Below are positions 49,334-61,176 of a stretch of DNA of 64,000 bases, piece by piece. The stretch covers positions 3,759,860 through 3,823,859 of the forward strand of contig JAYKAV010000778.1 of the NCBI GenBank assembly GCA_035582835.1, in the 5' to 3' direction. Positions within the stretch are counted from its first letter, which is position 1, and each line of letters opens with the position of its first letter. Below the pieces are notes generated by a model. It worked only from the letters and a program-made list of their open reading frames with translations. It made no database searches and had not been told where the DNA came from. The stretch comes from Phoebastria nigripes. Lineage: Eukaryota > Chordata > Aves > Procellariiformes > Diomedeidae. The translations under genes were made by a program, and so were the position numbers.

Positions 49334-49349
49334 CCCCCCCCCCCCCCCC
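49334..49349. repeat. Poly-C run, 16 bases
   Basis: Pure C homopolymer between GTT and GCCTCAGC. Its length is likely to be uncertain in the assembly. Confidence 0.85.
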
Positions 49350-50703
49350 GCCTCAGCACATGTAACATAGCACCACAGTCTTTATTCAGTGGTTTCCACA
49401 GGCACCCTTGCTTCTCAAATAGAGTTTCATACTTTCAGGCTGATAGAAGCAGGGGCTGCTTTGTGCTGTCGCTGCTGAAAATGAACTTGCAAGGCAGGAC
49501 CAGAAAGCACCTTCCACTCTTGAAATGGAGTTCAANAAACTGTCTTCTGTATTAGTGATAACTGCTAGTTTGGGACATACCTGTGATGACCTGTGATAGT
49601 CATTGCCNCCATATTCTTACAATTGGTCACTTATTAAAATGCAAGTATGATGAGTAATTGTTCGGGTGAATGCAGAAAGAGACATGGTATCTTACGTTAC
49701 GGATATAGAGGCATGAAGTTGCAGGTCTTCCGATGCCGCTCATCAGCATAAATCCTTACAGAATCTTAAAGTTAAGGCAATTATAACTCGTGGAGGACCT
49801 CTAGAGGGCAAAAGTAGTATGTTGTCATTCCTCTAGAGAGAGGAAGTGAGTCATGTCTTATTGTCCTGTATTTGTACAGTACACAGAACAGTGAGTCAGA
49901 ATGCACATCACTATCGTGATAAGAAATCCATAGGCGTTGAAGGGGGTTTTGTATTTACGTAATNGTTGAGCCTCTTTGTCTAAACCTGATTTTTTACAGT
50001 TCATGCATTCATGCACGTTTTTAAATGGTTTTCAAATTATTAAAGTGTCTGAGCACATAAATAACCTTTTTCCTTAAAATTGTATTGTGATTGTCCAAGA
50101 CTTTGGATGCTAGACGACCTGCACGGGTACTTGAAATTCATCTTCACGTGTGGCTAAAATTTACAATCTCATAAGTAAATGCCCGAGGATTTCAGTGAAA
50201 TTACAACTTACATTAACCATTATCATCTAAGTGTAGTTGGCATTTAATAACCTATCGGTCTTCGTTGTTGTTGCAGCATTGGGGTTTAGGAAGGATGCAT
50301 CTTTGCAGAACGCCCAAGAATACTATCTACTCCGTTGCATGCATGACCAAGAATGTTTATATTTAGGTTCCTTCTTGGTCTTTATCATACCTATTTTGAC
50401 TCCTTCATCATTTNTTTTTTTTATATGGTAAAGTGAACGATACGCTCAACCTTTCAATTTGTATGTTCTTATAAAGATAAAATTAATAACATTAATGATT
50501 ATAAAGCAATCAAATTGCTGTAGAAATGAACTTTGCAAAGAGTCGCAGTTTACACTTGACTTTGAACTTCTTCAAAGTCCTAAGTAACACCAGTAGTCTT
50601 GCAATAAGTTGTCTGAACAATTAACTAACAAATAGCGTAACGGAGCTCTGAAACGTTTGACTGTGTACAACTAACTCCAGATGCGACAGTGTTTTGGGTT
50701 GTG

Positions 50704-50722
50704 TTTTTTTTTTTTTTTTTTT
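50704..50722. repeat. Poly-T run, 19 bases
   Basis: Pure T homopolymer after GGGTTGTG. It is another member of the T-rich tracts in this window. Confidence 0.85.
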
Positions 50723-51179
50723 CCTCGCACATTTAAAACTGGAAGTAAAACATTTGGGAAAAGATGAGCGAGAACAAACGTAGGGGCACTGGTTATGTAT
50801 GATGAGCGATTATGATGTAGTTTTCTTCTGAAAAATAAGCGGATTATCTTCATGTGTCGTCTTCATGGTCATTTAGCTTTAGGGTGCGTAATTAGAACTT
50901 TCCTTGGAACACTGAAGCTCGTAGACTGTGTGATTAGAAGTGAAGTGTTCTGTTGTGTTGTCAGCTATAAATTGAAGCCAGTGGTCAGCAGCGAGCCTTT
51001 GGCCTGCCGTGCAAGGTCTTTACAGGGTGGTCCGAGCCTGTGGTTCACTGACCTCATGCCTCATTGAGAGGAATCGCATCATCTAAACAAGAAAGCCAAT
51101 AGGCTGCTTGATTCCTCAGCAGGGAGAAAACAACGCCTGTTAAAAGTTCAAAGAGGTTTATTCATCTGAGCGTTGTTTG

Positions 51180-51315
51180 TTCAAGCAAGCCCCGTTGTGT
51201 CACTGCAGCTGCTGTGGCACAGAAAGGGTGCTCTGCGGAGGTGAGCTCCTCCGGCAGGTACGCCGGGCCAGGCTGCCCTGCGCCGCCAGCTGTGACGCCC
51301 TTTGGTCGGTGCAGA
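51180..51315. other. GC-rich, CpG-dense pocket with donor-like site
   Basis: Positions 51241-51300 are about 77% GC by hand count, the highest I saw in the window. About nine CpG sites lie between 51190 and 51310. At 51238-51246 the sequence GAG followed by GTGAGC matches a strong 5' splice donor. Frames of 61-71 codons are open on both strands, but none is recognisable. It could be a small CpG island with a first exon, a GC-rich conserved element, or a chance pocket. No transcript evidence is available. Confidence 0.35.
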
Positions 51316-52059
51316 GCTCTCTGGTGGGAAGAGTCCACAGTCTGCATTTTCTTGCTTTTTGATGTTATTCTGCCCATTTTATTCCTCTTATGTCATTCTT
51401 AACGAGGAGTCAAAACTATACTTTCCGCTGAACTGATTCCAGATAAGGAGAATATTCAACCGAGTTCCTCACTAATAGTATTCTGTTTAATCAGACATCT
51501 GCAGTATCTTGGTCCATGTGTTCCTGTATTCGGTTTGTGGTAGTTTTATTCAGAGATGAGTGCTCGTTTGTTGTGGTTTAACAAAAATTGTTTGTGCTAA
51601 TACTTTGACTTACAGGTAAACAGATTAAATATTAAAATGCTTAGAGTAAACTCGTAAGGACTTTACGATAGGCTTTAACATTGTAGTTTAACTTGTCTTG
51701 AATTTCTCAAATAGGTTAACTTTTCTTGAATCGCCTATTACTGAGACATCCGAGACCCGTCACTTGTTTGCTTTCCTATATAATTATGGCCTTGAAAACC
51801 AGAATAAAATTCACCAAAAGTCCCTATTATGAAAAATCTATTATTTTCCCTAATAACACCTGCCTGAAATGTCAGATAAGCACCTGTGTGCTGAGAACAA
51901 GTGTCAAAAGACTATATTATCAGTTCCTTGGTTATGCTGAAATTAGTGCTACTGGACAGATACAGATTTGGAGATGAAAGATAAATTTTCCCCAAGTAGG
52001 CAAGGATTTCGGGGTTTATCCACATTCTGCTGCAGTTCCTCTTAAGGCTAAATTAGCTC

Positions 52060-52260
52060 ACGTGGTTTTTTTGCTATAGGAGTTAGGTATCTTCCAGCAC
52101 TCATCCTAGATGATGAGGAGCCAGTGTGAGTATCTCAGTATGACATTGCAGTCAGGCAGACGTGTGAAAAGTGGACAGTAGTTTAGAGGATGTATGAATA
52201 AGGGGGTAGTGATCCCTTCTGGCCTTGAACTCCACTGAAGGCTATGAAACTGAAGAGAAG
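52060..52260 (+). mobile_element. Possible old CR1-like 3' tail
   Basis: GTGATCCCTTCTGGCCTTGA at about 52209-52228 resembles the conserved 3' block of ancient CR1-type LINEs. It is preceded by CTAGATGATGAGGAGC-like sequence and followed by a degenerate AGGCTATGAAACTG end. Divergence is high and the limits are unclear. It may be a chance similarity. Confidence 0.3.
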
Positions 52261-53841
52261 AACAGGACCACAAAGCCGTATTTTTATTTCTTTGTCATGA
52301 CTGTAAATCCAGAATTAGTTTACTTGACTTCAGTCAAACTAATCCAAATATTTGAGAGCGCACATGATTAAAAAGGCCTGCTAGAAACAAATTAAGAAAT
52401 CAGAGGAAAACTATGCTTTGTTCACTTGTACCAAGATTATAAGTTGATTAGAAAAAGTTGGCTTTCCCATAAAAAGTAAATCCTTTGAAAAACGTCTTCA
52501 TAAAGAACTGTTGATTTTATTGACGCTTTCTAGGATATTTTGTGAAGAACCTTCATGTCTTTTTACACCTATTAAAAACATTACTCAAATCACGTATTGG
52601 AAAGGCTGCAGGCATTTTCATATCTATGTTAACATTTTGAAAAAGTATATGCAGCTATACGTAATTCATTGAAAGAGAAAAGAGCCAAATTAAAAAATCT
52701 TCAAAGGAAAACTCTTCCTGTTTCAAGAATTATTTCTAATTTGAATGTTTTATATTCAGCCTGTCCTATTATTTATGTACTTCAATAGCTCTTCCACCTG
52801 AAGATGTCAGTATTTTACAGTTGTTGAACTAAACCCAAGTGAAATAGATGATATGTATATGATTCAAGCCCTGAAAACTATTCTTGTCAAAATAGATGCC
52901 TAATACTCTTTAATTTTAATATGGTCTTGAGAGAAATGTACTACTGTTTAAATGATTCCTCTTAGATTGCACTTCCTATATTCTAATTTTCTTGTTTAAT
53001 TAGCTGTAGAAGAACACTTTTGTATTAAGCTTTAAAAAGCAGAAATGAGGATTATTTAGCACCTGCTAAATATCTTTGATAATCTGAAATTATATAAAAG
53101 CTAAAGAACCTAGAGGGAGAGAAGCAAATCTGGAAGGCTGCTATCAAATATTTTACGAAAGCTGTCAGGTTCCGGAAGATAATCAGCTACGAAGTAGCTT
53201 GTCCCTTTGCTAAGACATCTCATGGTAAAATTGAGCAGGCATATTGATGTAGAAACCNGAGAGCACAGACAATCTAGATTTCCTTCATTAAGCTCTATTT
53301 CAAAGGAAATTGATTTTCATCCAGTAATCTAAATCTCTTTATTTGTGATGCAGGGTACAACTAANGTAATTTCCATTCTTGGACAGCTAGTCTTTTAAAA
53401 GATGAAGAAATCTGTATAATTTGGCATTGTACGTAGACATCACGGCTACTCAGATTCACAGAAAAGGCAAAGGAAGAATAATCANGGTCAAGTCCTCAGT
53501 CAGTCCTGCTAAACTAAAGGGGAGAGGTTTTAGTTCTTTGATTTGGTGCGCAGGCTGTGTTTTGCAAACAGTGCTGTTTCTAAAGAGATTGTGTCAATAC
53601 GTGGAGCAGCTAGTTGTTACCAAGTACATCATCTATTTTTCATGTCCACTTAGCTGCAACGTTCTCCTAAGGAGATCAAACAACGAAGTGAGTGTTATCA
53701 TTTTCATCTCATCGGTGTGAAAACTGAAAATTAAAGATGAACTCAATGGTGTAGGAGTTGGTATAAGAGCTCAGATTCCCCCCTCCCCTTCAAAATTCAA
53801 CAGTGCCCTTTTATTATCATGAAGATAAGAAATTAGCTGAG

Positions 53842-53843
<2 letters not shown>
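52261..53843. other. AT-rich non-coding stretch
   Basis: No gene seen. From about 50416 to 53257 there is not a single ambiguous base, unlike neighbouring regions. TTTAATTAG- and AATTTTAATATGG-like homeodomain cores are frequent at 52900-53010. A perfect 20-base palindromic arrangement with an E-box lies at 53053-53072. A conserved non-coding element is possible but not demonstrated. Confidence 0.4.
53053..53072. repeat. Palindrome around an E-box
   Basis: TATTTAGCA (53053-53061) and TGCTAAATA (53064-53072) are exact reverse complements separated by CC. The centre creates CACCTG/CAGGTG, an E-box of the type bound by bHLH and zinc-finger E-box factors. The arms resemble halves of a MEF2-like A/T-rich site. 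Confidence 0.65.

Positions 53844-53876
<33 letters not shown>
53844..53876. repeat. (TA)n microsatellite
   Basis: About 33 bases of uninterrupted TA repeat, followed by TTTCCCCCCTCTCCCC. Likely to be polymorphic in length. Confidence 0.95.
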
Positions 53877-53878
<2 letters not shown>

Positions 53879-54317
53879 CCCCCCTCTCCCCTACTGACCC
53901 TGGCTTTTCAGTTAGGCAAGTATAGCTGATCCAAGTGTACCAGCAGTGTCCAGCAGGTGACACTCCAGCAACATGGATATAGTCAAATCGTAATTAAGTT
54001 GGTTTGTGTGGCTGTATTATAGAATTGTAGTGCTTTTTAAATTGCAAATGAGTAGTTTAACTGATATAGTTTTATATTTTATGTATTATTCACCAAACTA
54101 CCGTTTGTTCATGCAAATAAATATATCAATTCCTGTCATGATAAACATAAAAATACTCTTATTGCTACTCACTTTACTAACTGGGGGTTTAAAGACAATG
54201 CTAAACTTTGTGGAAGACCTTCAGCATATTTATATTAGAAGATAATTATATTTGTTTACCAAAATAAACTCTCATAGCAATTTTTAAAATGACAGAGGTT
54301 CATCAAGTAATTGAATC

Positions 54318-54353
54318 AAATGGAAATAATCCTAAAAATGGAAATAATCCTAA
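54318..54353 (+). repeat. Exact 18-bp tandem duplication
   Basis: AAATGGAAATAATCCTAA occurs twice head to tail (54318-54335 and 54336-54353) without mismatch. It is the second exact 18-bp tandem pair in the window, unrelated in sequence to the one at 34954. Confidence 0.9.
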
Positions 54354-56253
54354 ATGAGAAATGTAAGATAGACAACCAACAGGGATCTTTCTGAGTTAAG
54401 AAGTTACCGCCATGTCATCGTGTGCAGCATAGCTTCACGATCCTGTCTATACAGTTTGTCGAGATCTGTACCTAAGCTGGCTGGCTGCTTTGTCCCCCAA
54501 ACTCCTACGAAACTTTGTGAAAGCTTAATATAGAATTTCATGTCTTGAGTAATTTTCAGCCTAAATGTAATAACGATCAGTTTATAACTATTTCTTCTTG
54601 TGTCTGAACGTTTTGCACGTAGTGAATTGTTCACAGAAAGCGGTCTTGTCTCTTCTCAGCTTCATTTTGGAAATCAACACCAACTGCAGCCCGTTTAGTG
54701 TTCCCTTTCTTTTAGTTTCCCGTTGCAGGAAAAAGGCATGGCCGGTTCACGGTTTGCTGCTGGAAGTGTTTGCAGAACCAGAGTTAATATATCACTGACC
54801 CCAGAATAGCTCTATTGGGTACAAGAAATAAATTAAGGGTTGCAGCTGTATAACAGGGATAAAAATTGCGGGACTGAAAGCGAGAGAAAATAAAGACATC
54901 TGCTAATCAAATACAAGCTGGTTCCAAAATGTATCTGTGATAGAAAAAGATAGCATTCCATTCCTCGAGTACCTTACCTATGCACAGTAGGTGATCCCTA
55001 TGACTTAACTGGAGTTTTCCAAGGTAATATCAGATACGCTGTGCTTACTTCCAAAGACATAGTTGCTTTAAATCTTGTATGTGCCGTAGCCAAAAGATCA
55101 TCCGTGCCAGCAGTAAGACCTATTTGGTTTTCTACTTGATGTTTTACTACCAAAGCTCGTAAATGCATCTGATAGGACTATGAGAGTAAGGAGACTTAGC
55201 TGCTGTCTTTACAAGCAGAAGAAATGCACTTCATAAACCTTCACTGTTCTAGTCTCAGAGACCAGACTCCACTGGTACTTCAGCATTGGTGCAATTACTC
55301 TAGATTTACACCAGTAAAAGAGTGAACGAGGTTGTCTAGAACGTATGTGTGCTGTTGTTGGAGTTGATGGAATAAAAACAATATANAGGTTTGCTAATAT
55401 ATACGTGCCTTGATGTAAACTCTGATTCAAGCACGTTAAAAGAAATGTGATTTTATTTTTTTTCCCATTCAGTTCAAAGGCTATTGGAATAAGCTTCTTA
55501 TTCAGCATCTTTTATTCTTCTTCAATATACATTAAGTAACAGTAATGAGACACAGTGAATAAGATTCATCCTTTAAATGAGGAAAATTCGGGACGAATGC
55601 CAATGAAGTTGAGTCATGTAAAGTTCATGAGTTGGCTAAATGTTTTATCGCATTATTCTCTTCTCTTTGGTCAGTGTTCGTATCCCTAATTTACCCACTT
55701 TTGAGTGCTTCGTGTGTGTTATTTTTCCAGAAAATGGTTTGGGAGAAGAAAACATGTTTAGGAAAGGGAAAAAAGTCCTGGGTGGCAATTAAAATACCTG
55801 GCAGCTGCTTCCTGGTTTTAGATGGTGGTTTTCATTACTTTACCTGTTCACGATAATTAGGTCCACATGACCTTCTGTGTATAGAGTTGACTGGAAAACC
55901 TGAATGCCTGGTATTGAACTGTTACAGTTTGAAAGAGAAGAAAATCATGAACCAAGATGAAAAGCCAAAAAGTATAGCATCTTTGTAGCACTCAAATCTC
56001 TCACAGTATCTTGTTTCACTTCATGAAATCCTTGGGAATCTCAGCAGTTAACCGGGCTGTACGGATTCAGCCTTGTAGGGCTAGGTAGTGTTGCGGCATG
56101 ATTGCAAAACACGAAGTCAGAGGTTAATGTCCTCTTATGTAGAAGGTATCAGCAGCTTTAATGAAGATCACGGCGGGCTGTTGCTTTTTTGGGTTATTTT
56201 TTCTTTCAAACTTTATTATCCAGGCAGGAAAGCTTTAGCTTTTATGTGCCCAA

Positions 56254-56345
56254 CATAAAAAAACCAAAACAAAAAAAAACCACAAAACAAAACAAAACAA
56301 AACAACAAACAAACAAACAAAAAAAACCCACAAAAAAAAACCACA

Positions 56346-56377
<32 letters not shown>

Positions 56378-56397
56378 CAAAAACAAAAAAAACCACC
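56254..56397 (-). repeat. A/C-rich low-complexity tract
   Basis: About 145 bases of AAAACAAAAC, CAAACAAA and AAAAACCACA units. On the minus strand this is T/G-rich and looks like the tracts at 17.3, 24 and 28.7 kb, but in the opposite orientation. The K/N/Q/T-rich frame read through it is an artefact. Confidence 0.9.
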
Positions 56398-57133
56398 CTT
56401 ATGATGTGCTTTGTAAGAGTAGAGGTTTACCTCATTGTAGTTGCCTGAACTTCCCTTTCTTAGTGTAGCCAAACCCAGTTTGCACAAGCTGTCTGGCAGC
56501 TCTCACCCCAGATCTCCATCCATAATCAATAGCAAAATTGTACTCTCTGCAAGCCCTTGAGCTTTCTAAATGTTTCCCTCTGCTGCGTTTGCCACCTAGC
56601 AATATGTTTTTGTTCACTGTAGTTGCACTGTGTTTTAGGAAAAAAAATATTCTGACATATTAGTTGTGTGGAGTGTAGTTTCATCCCCTCACTTTGTTAG
56701 ATTACTGTAAGTGACAGCCAAAATAACAGTGGGAAGCAAGAGATATAGAAAGATAGCTCACTTCTGAATTCACTTCACATCAGGGAGGAATGTTCCATCT
56801 ATTCCTAAAAGAAAGAGAGCCTTTATAAGCTATCTGTGGCTTCTCAGCCTGAAAAACTGATGACTTTAAAGTCTAGGCAAATGTCAGAGGGGCTTACCAC
56901 ATAAATAAATGTGCCTTTGTCTTTATCTCAGGTATGGAAAGCTCAAAACTGTAATCAGAGAAGACTCTCTGGACATTATTTAAGGCTATAATTTATCTAG
57001 CACCCAAAACCATGTCAGGTGTTTCTCAGAGTAAGAAAGAGGTCTGTGGCCATACAGATTAAATATGATTATTCATATATGTGTGCCAGAATCTTACGTA
57101 AGCATAACAGTATCTCTAAAGAAAAATCATTAA

Positions 57134-57156
57134 TTTTTTTTTTTTTTTTTTTTTTT
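57134..57156. repeat. Poly-T run, 23 bases
   Basis: Pure T homopolymer between TAA and ATCGGG. No element attached to it is recognised. Confidence 0.85.
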
Positions 57157-59672
57157 ATCGGGATTCAGTGTTTGGGATGCAGAGAGATCTGCTGGCACAA
57201 TAAAAACTCATAAATGTCATTGCATTATATGACACTACTAATATATTTCACTGCTATGGAATGGCCTTAATTTACCAGCCCCTTTGATCCTAACACATAG
57301 GATCTGCTTCTGAAAATTATTATTTCTCACACAATGAATTTGTTTTCTCCCTGCTCCCCAGCTGGCCTGGAATGCAGTTCCATCCCCTTTGTTTTTCTGG
57401 CTTGGGACTTGCTTTTTAAATGCCAATGGCACATACTACAGCCTTTGATCTTCCCCTGCCTCCCTTCCCCTGCTACCTCAGTGCCTACCAAAGAAGCAGT
57501 AAGTCTGTAGACAGCGTCACTTGTATGGTCAAACACATCTGGCAAAAGTCAGAGTGCGACTAGGAAAGCTCATCAAGAATTTCTGTCGCGTCAAAGCCGA
57601 GTGATGAGGTTAGTCTCGGTTAGTCAGCAAAGATTCTGTGGAAATGCATCTTCCTGGAACATCCCCAAGCCTTAATGAGAGAAAGGATTCATTCTCAAGC
57701 AAGTCAAGATGCTGTCAAGTTCAAGAAAAGTCAAATTCATCTCCTGCTTTGAGCTTCTCAACTCCTACTTTCAGTCTCTCCTTCGCGGCTGGTCACAAGT
57801 TCTATAACGCCTCATAGGAAGTTTTACATTCTTATTTGAAACCTGCAAATACTGCTTTTGCATAAGGAACGAACCTGCGTAAACTAGATTCTGCTTAATC
57901 GTAGGCTGAGGTGGAAAAGGCAAGTAGTTGATCTGGGAAGCTTTCTTTGCACCAAGCCCCAAGACAGGACAGGAGACAGAATTAGCTGAACTTCTCAGTG
58001 GAGAAGAAAGATGATGATTTGCTAGGACAAAAATGTAACCAATTAACAGCATGCTGTCCTGGGAACCTGGTTACATTGCTTTCTCAGTACTCAGCGTATA
58101 AAAAAAAATAATTAAGAAAACGTTTTTTATCATAGAAATTGTTCAAAATTGGCCTGAAATACTTATTTTTAATTTTTGATGTTCAGAGTAACCCTCTTGG
58201 CAAAGCATTCTTCACGCAATACAAATCTGTATGGAGTAGGTCATATGTAAAAGTATATACAGGGATGTACAAGTCATTTCCAAGACGCATTTGGTTTATG
58301 AACAGAAGTAAATTGAAAACAGTGATTGGAACATCTGGACACAATGCTTTTAAATGACTCTTTGCAGGAAGGCACAAGCAAGAATTGTGTATATTGTGTT
58401 TTTAGGGCCTGTTTGCAGACAGGAATAAGATTGCCAGGAGTTGAAGACTCATGAACATTCCTATCGCTATTTCCAGTGCTGAGGTAAAACAGCAGCTAGC
58501 AGAATTGAACAGCTTATTGTGAGTCAAAGCTAAGTTAGTCTATTCAGCAGTCTACTGAAATGGTCTTTTTTTTTTTCCTTCACAGAGTTTGCTGGCAAAC
58601 ATTTTTATTTTTTTAATAGAAATGTTCTTCCTATATAGCAGAGCCATTTGAAATTCTCTTTCAGATGGTATGCGTTATTTCTTCCTTGTGATGTGTGAAA
58701 TTGAGGAGGTCTTTTGAAGTGCTCGGTATGAAGAGAAGTAACACAATAGTCAGAGGTTTAAACACAGAAAGATCTGTTTGTTGGACAAAGGATGTATGGA
58801 GTCAGGTCTCCAACATGAGGACTCACCTCTTCTATCATTAAAGTGTANCTGACTTCTGTAGAAGTAAGCCTGTCGAATTCAAATGCTGTTGCTTGCCCAA
58901 CAATTTGCTCTATCTGGCTGAGGTGGAAAAAGTTCTTCACAGTCGTAATAAAATAATTTCTTTAATTAGAGAGGCAGATTGACGCCAGCATAAAATGTGC
59001 ACAGTATGAAATAATGGCTGAGACAAATCTGACAGTTTTAAATACTATTTTGTGAAAGGATTAGAGTTTAAAGTACGTGCGAGGGATTTTGGAATGGTTT
59101 TATTCTTTTCCGCATTGGCTTCAGACTCAATACAAATGGACTTTTTTTGATGACCGGTGCTACTCACTGATGTGAAGGGAACATGATCAGAGCAGTTCAT
59201 ATACATAAAAGCCATGAAGAAATGCTGTCTTGTAATAGTAAAAGNTGATAAACTCTTGTCTCTGTTGCCTGCAAGATCTGTTCCAACAGGCACGTAGTGT
59301 GACCACTGAAATACAAGACGGTGGAGGCTGTGGAGGTGAGATGAATTTGGGCAGTAATTGGCGTTTTCATTGGCACAATGGTTTGTATGCTTACTTGAAA
59401 TGTGAAAGACTCGNGTTTAAAACTCTGCTGTGCCTAAATTGCAACAGAGGTTTGTATTCAAATATGCTTGAAGTATTTTAAGGAAGCCTTTTATCAAACA
59501 GTAACATTTTGTATAGATAAGTACTTATTGGGGCAGGAAAGGAAGGAAAAACAGGACTCTGCAGTCATATATGAAAGAGCTTGACTTAAGTCCTTGACTC
59601 AGTATATGTTCTACTTTATGTAACATTATATCGCTTCACCAGCTTTTTCCAGTATGGTCTGTTTGCCTGAGG

Positions 59673-59732
59673 GGTGTGTGTATATATGTGTATATATGTG
59701 TGTGTGTGTATATATATATAAAAAAAAAAACC
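59673..59732 (+). repeat. Compound (TG)n/(TA)n/(A)n microsatellite
   Basis: GTGTGTGTATATATGTGTAT units alternate, then TGTGTGTGTATATATATATA leads into about 12 A. The alternating purine-pyrimidine character gives Z-DNA potential. Confidence 0.9.
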
Positions 59733-60231
59733 CTCACCTTCCAATCAAGCAGATCCTCCTAAGAATATTCAAAGTGATTTGAAACAGGAGGGAGAGGTTT
59801 GAAGACTGCTGAAAAAGCACTGACGCTGAAGTGCCTAATTCCATGGGAGACCTAGAGATAAAATGCCTGTGTGAAGAGAGGCATTACTTGCTATCACTGA
59901 ATTAACTGCTTAATCAACTTTGAAGGGTAGGACTTGGCTTCACCTCTTCTTGGTGTTTCTTCTTTACTCCGTTCTCAGCTGACTGGCCCATTCCTTAGGC
60001 ATCCACAGAGAGTCTGGGAGTTTAACGTGGGACTATGAAGAAGTTGGGTATTGCAGAATTCACTCATAAAACTCCTTAGTTTCTGTGTGACTGAAAGGAA
60101 TGGTCTCGAGTGGTTCATCCAGGTAGCGCTAAGGCTGCGAATACAATACGAGTGTCTGTATAACCCAATCCTACTGCCTCTGATCTCTTCCGTGTAGTCC
60201 TACTCTTAATTTGCACAGGTCAGGCAGCTGT

Positions 60232-60258
<27 letters not shown>
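60232..60258 (+). repeat. Poly-A run, 27 bases
   Basis: Pure A homopolymer after CAGGCAGCTGT. No polyadenylation signal lies shortly upstream, so it does not look like a processed-gene tail. Confidence 0.85.
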
Positions 60259-60263
<5 letters not shown>

Positions 60264-61140
60264 ATCTTGGGTTTGTTCAATTTTGTTTGGTTTTTTACAC
60301 TTTTGCAGCATATAGAAAAATTTCCCTTTGGAGAGCTATTTTTCTAGTTCCTGACCAATATTTGACCCAGTTTTCTGAGTGTTGAAATTGTATTTGAAAA
60401 AACAACGTTTCTGCTTAATAATTTCCACAATCCATTTTCTTCCAGAAAAGCAAGTATCTATATGAAGAAGGTTATATTTATAAGTGACTGGGGAAAAAGG
60501 TGTTTGCCTATTAAAACTTGTATGCGTGACTGACAGTGGTTGCAATTTTCAGTCTGGGAAAGACAGGGCTTTCTGCATTTGTGCTTTCTCTCAGTGTTCA
60601 AGGTCACCTATGTATAATACTGATGCTAGCACTTTTAGCATCCTGACTACTTACTATGTATGCGTTTGGTCCTGAGGGATGTCTTAATTATATGCACCTT
60701 TGCTAGTCTTTAAAGTAGTCTAGTGAAACCAGTTAATCATTTTCTGAACAAAAAAAGAAAATTCAGGAATTCCAAATTGCAAAGTTAATTGAAATCAACT
60801 GAAAAATTGGGGTCTTATTTAGGACCGTAGGACCTACCGTTAGGACCGTAGATCTTGCCTGGTTTTAGGTGGTGTTTTCTTTCCTCAGAGACTCTTTACA
60901 AGTTCCCTTTTCCACAGCATCACATTCATGATTATTTTGTTCACCTTGTCAAAACTTCATCCTGGCATCCTTGACACGACTTTAAAAATGCCATTTCTAT
61001 ACAAATTCCTATGAAAGGGGCTGAAGTTCCTCGTGTTCTTTGTGTCACTGCCTCTCAGATCTTTCTCCTGGATGTTTATTGAGGACTGGGAATTACTAGT
61101 GATTTTGTAGATGGTAAGGAGGAATTGCTTATTTCTCTTC

Positions 61141-61145
<5 letters not shown>

Positions 61146-61174
<29 letters not shown>
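61146..61174 (+). repeat. Poly-A run, 29 bases
   Basis: Pure A homopolymer after CTTCAGTTT. It is the longest single-base run in the window apart from the tracts at 24.2 kb. Confidence 0.85.

Positions 61175-61176
<2 letters not shown>

Larger units (their letters stand above)
44210..52059. other. Non-coding stretch with one GC-rich pocket
   Basis: No gene is recognisable. Two GGGCGTG motifs sit exactly 150 bases apart (45121-45127 and 45271-45277) in AT-rich sequence. A possible ancient repeat lies at about 48020-48090. A C16 run is at 49334-49349 and a T19 run at 50704-50722. The most GC-rich pocket of the window is at 51180-51315 and is listed separately. All open frames are under 120 codons and unrecognised. 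Confidence 0.55.

Noticed and set aside
56189..56487. K/N/Q/T-rich plus frame and F/C-rich minus frame
   Set aside because: Artefact of the A/C-rich tract at 56254-56397.
61146..61174. Long A runs (also 9757, 60232) as tails of processed pseudogenes
   Set aside because: No polyadenylation signal, gene body or flanking target duplication is visible.
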